Of a stretch of 64,000 nt of DNA, positions 62,803 through 64,000 are shown piece by piece. The notes under the pieces were generated by a model. It was not told where the DNA came from, did not search any database, and saw only the letters and a program-made list of their open reading frames with translations. The stretch comes from Bacteroides fluxus YIT 12057. GTDB taxonomy: Bacteria; Bacteroidota; Bacteroidia; Bacteroidales; Bacteroidaceae. The stretch is from the NCBI RefSeq assembly GCF_000195635.1, contig NZ_GL882689.1, forward strand, positions 1 through 64,000, given 5' to 3'. Both the position numbers and the translations under genes were made by a program. How positions within the stretch are numbered: position 1 is the stretch's first letter; each line of letters starts with the position of its first letter.

Positions 62803-64000
62803 ATGATGATGAAAAAAAAACTAACCATAATTATTCCGTTTGCGAATGAAGGCGAGGAGGTGGAGAACACCGTTAGAAGTATTCGAAATCATTCCAAAGA
62901 TGATATAGATATTATTGTTATCAATGACGCTTCTGACGATGGTTATGATTATGAACATTGTCTTCGGAAATATTCGGTAGAATATGTACTTAATCGGGAG
63001 CGTATAGGAGTTGCCGGTACTCGGGATATAGGGGTTGGCCTGTGTAGAACGGACTATTTCTTATTGTTGGATGCGCACATGCGGTTTTATGACTCGGAGT
63101 GGGTGTCTGCTATAGTACAAAGACTTGACGAAGACCCCAGAACAATCCTTTGTGCTCAGACAAAAGTTTTGAAGGAAATAGATGGAAAAATCATAGAAAG
63201 AGGGCAGACAGAAATATTTTGTGGAGCCTATGTTAATTTCTATACCCCGGTGGATTACTTGGAACCACAATGGGCGTATGTAAGTTGGTTGGTCGATTCG
63301 GTAAACAGTACGGATATGCAATTGATACCCTGCATATTGGGGGCTGGCTATGCAGCTTCAAAAAGATATTGGTTGCACTTACATGGGTTACAGGGACTTT
63401 TGCATTATGGCAATGACGAAGTATTGATTAGTATGAAAGCTTGGTTGGAGGGTGGGAAATGCAGGCTAATGCCTGATGTGATAATCGGACATCTTTATCG
63501 TCAATCTTCACCTTATAAGCATTATACTGAAAAAAGAATATACAATAGGTTGTATATTAGTCATCTGCTTTGTCCGGCCGAGTACCAAAAGAAATTGTTT
63601 GCTATTGAAAAGGTGAAATATTTGCAAGAGAATTTTGATGCTTGGAGGTTGTTTTATGAAAATTTTGATGATATAGAGCAGGCCAAACAAGCTTTTGAAC
63701 GAATAAGTACAAAAAAATTTACTGTATTTGAACGTTTAAACCGAAGCCGTAAAGTTGTTGAAAAGGAATCAATAGAGAAAAAAGAGAAGTTTTTATTGAA
63801 ATGTCTTCTATACATTGTAAATAGTATCAACAAATCTGGTAAAATAGGATTGGTAAATGGTAAATTGGGAGTTACTATTTTGCTGTATTGTTATGCGCGA
63901 TATACCCAAAATCGTTATATAACAACCTTGGCAGATACTTTTTTGGATGAAATTATAGGGCAAGCAAGTATTGATGGCTCTCTGAATATACCAGATGGCT
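62803..64000 (+). CDS. GT2-LanC-like fusion protein (incomplete at window end)
   Basis: The frame is open from the ATG at 62803 (ATG also at 62806 and 62809) to the window end: 399 codons. Residues 1-270 are GT2: LTIIIPFANEGEEVENTV, IVINDASDDGYD, RIGVAGTRDIGVG, YFLLLDAHMRF with the acidic DAH site, and ILGAGYAASKRYWLHLHG. After a basic helical linker (about 275-340), residues from about 346 read GKIGLVNGKLGVTILLYCYAR and TTLADTFLDEIIG, which match the first inner repeat of LanC-like alpha/alpha barrels (GLxxGxxGxxLxxxxYA). LanC proteins form thioether rings. The zinc ligands would lie beyond the window, so cyclase activity is not shown. It starts 12 bp after the pseudo-rSAM gene. Confidence 0.75.
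   Translation, partial: MMMKKKLTIIIPFANEGEEVENTVRSIRNHSKDDIDIIVINDASDDGYDYEHCLRKYSVEYVLNRERIGVAGTRDIGVGLCRTDYFLLLDAHMRFYDSEWVSAIVQRLDEDPRTILCAQTKVLKEIDGKIIERGQTEIFCGAYVNFYTPVDYLEPQWAYVSWLVDSVNSTDMQLIPCILGAGYAASKRYWLHLHGLQGLLHYGNDEVLISMKAWLEGGKCRLMPDVIIGHLYRQSSPYKHYTEKRIYNRLYISHLLCPAEYQKKLFAIEKVKYLQENFDAWRLFYENFDDIEQAKQAFERISTKKFTVFERLNRSRKVVEKESIEKKEKFLLKCLLYIVNSINKSGKIGLVNGKLGVTILLYCYARYTQNRYITTLADTFLDEIIGQASIDGSLNIPDG

Noticed and set aside
1..64000. tRNA, rRNA, insertion sequences or integrase genes
   Set aside because: I looked for tRNA arm patterns, transposase motifs and recombinase signatures in the gaps and frames and found none.

Overview
The window is a chromosomal piece of a Bacteroides-type bacterium (Bacteroidota). 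Signs of this are the FimA/Mfa-type lipoprotein fimbriae, the HU-like/VapE pair, the GH29, GH88 and Ser-type sulfatase enzymes, GLPGLI and head-GIN proteins, and promoters of the TTTG-N20-TAnnTTTG form. No rRNA, tRNA or CRISPR array was seen. The gene set around acpP-fabF-rnc, pfkA, the GH88/sulfatase pair and the LPS glycosyltransferases resembles, from memory, the BT_33xx region of B. thetaiotaomicron.

Region 1 (1-10.8 kb) is a seven-gene fimbrial operon. It has two GC-rich envelope genes (DUF3575, DUF3868/OmpA-like), a major fimbrillin, an Mfa2/FimB-type anchor and three large minor or tip subunits. A 298-bp segment bounded by a perfect 19-bp inverted repeat (16-34 and 333-351) lies just upstream and looks like a phase-variable invertible promoter. 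Region 2 (11-13.8 kb) is a GH88 unsaturated glucuronyl hydrolase overlapping a Ser-type sulfatase, a pair that finishes glycosaminoglycan breakdown. Region 3 (13.9-26.6 kb) is mostly housekeeping: patatin/BamA-like protein, cysS, HAD phosphatase, mnmA, GH3-like protein, pfkA, rnc-fabF-acpP, purN and pdxB.

Region 4 (26.7-42.0 kb) is a surface-glycan locus, probably for the LPS/LOS core. It has about ten glycosyltransferases, a Kdo/WaaP-type kinase, DUF5672 and DUF4254 proteins, a GT9 heptosyltransferase-like enzyme, UDP-galactopyranose mutase plus a WbbI-like galactofuranosyltransferase, and an MsbA-like ABC exporter. Region 5 (42.1-52.5 kb) holds RNase HI, a nitroreductase, aroK, speA, argB, an ECF sigma factor with a membrane partner, a head-GIN adhesin-like protein, a YgjP-type metalloprotease, a small membrane protein and a GH29 alpha-L-fucosidase.

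Region 6 (52.6-57.7 kb) is an accessory cassette: an HU-like DNA-binding protein and a VapE-type primase/helicase, bordered by unusual tandem and inverted repeats, followed by a TPR membrane regulator. Region 7 (57.8 kb to the end) is a strongly AT-rich peptide-natural-product (RiPP) cluster. It contains a GT2 glycosyltransferase, a GLPGLI protein, a double-glycine leader precursor with a five-Cys core, a radical SAM/SPASM maturase, a pseudo-radical-SAM partner and a GT2-LanC-like fusion that runs off the window. This cluster is the best candidate for a little-described system: the precursor could be modified by radical chemistry, a LanC-type cyclase and glycosylation together.
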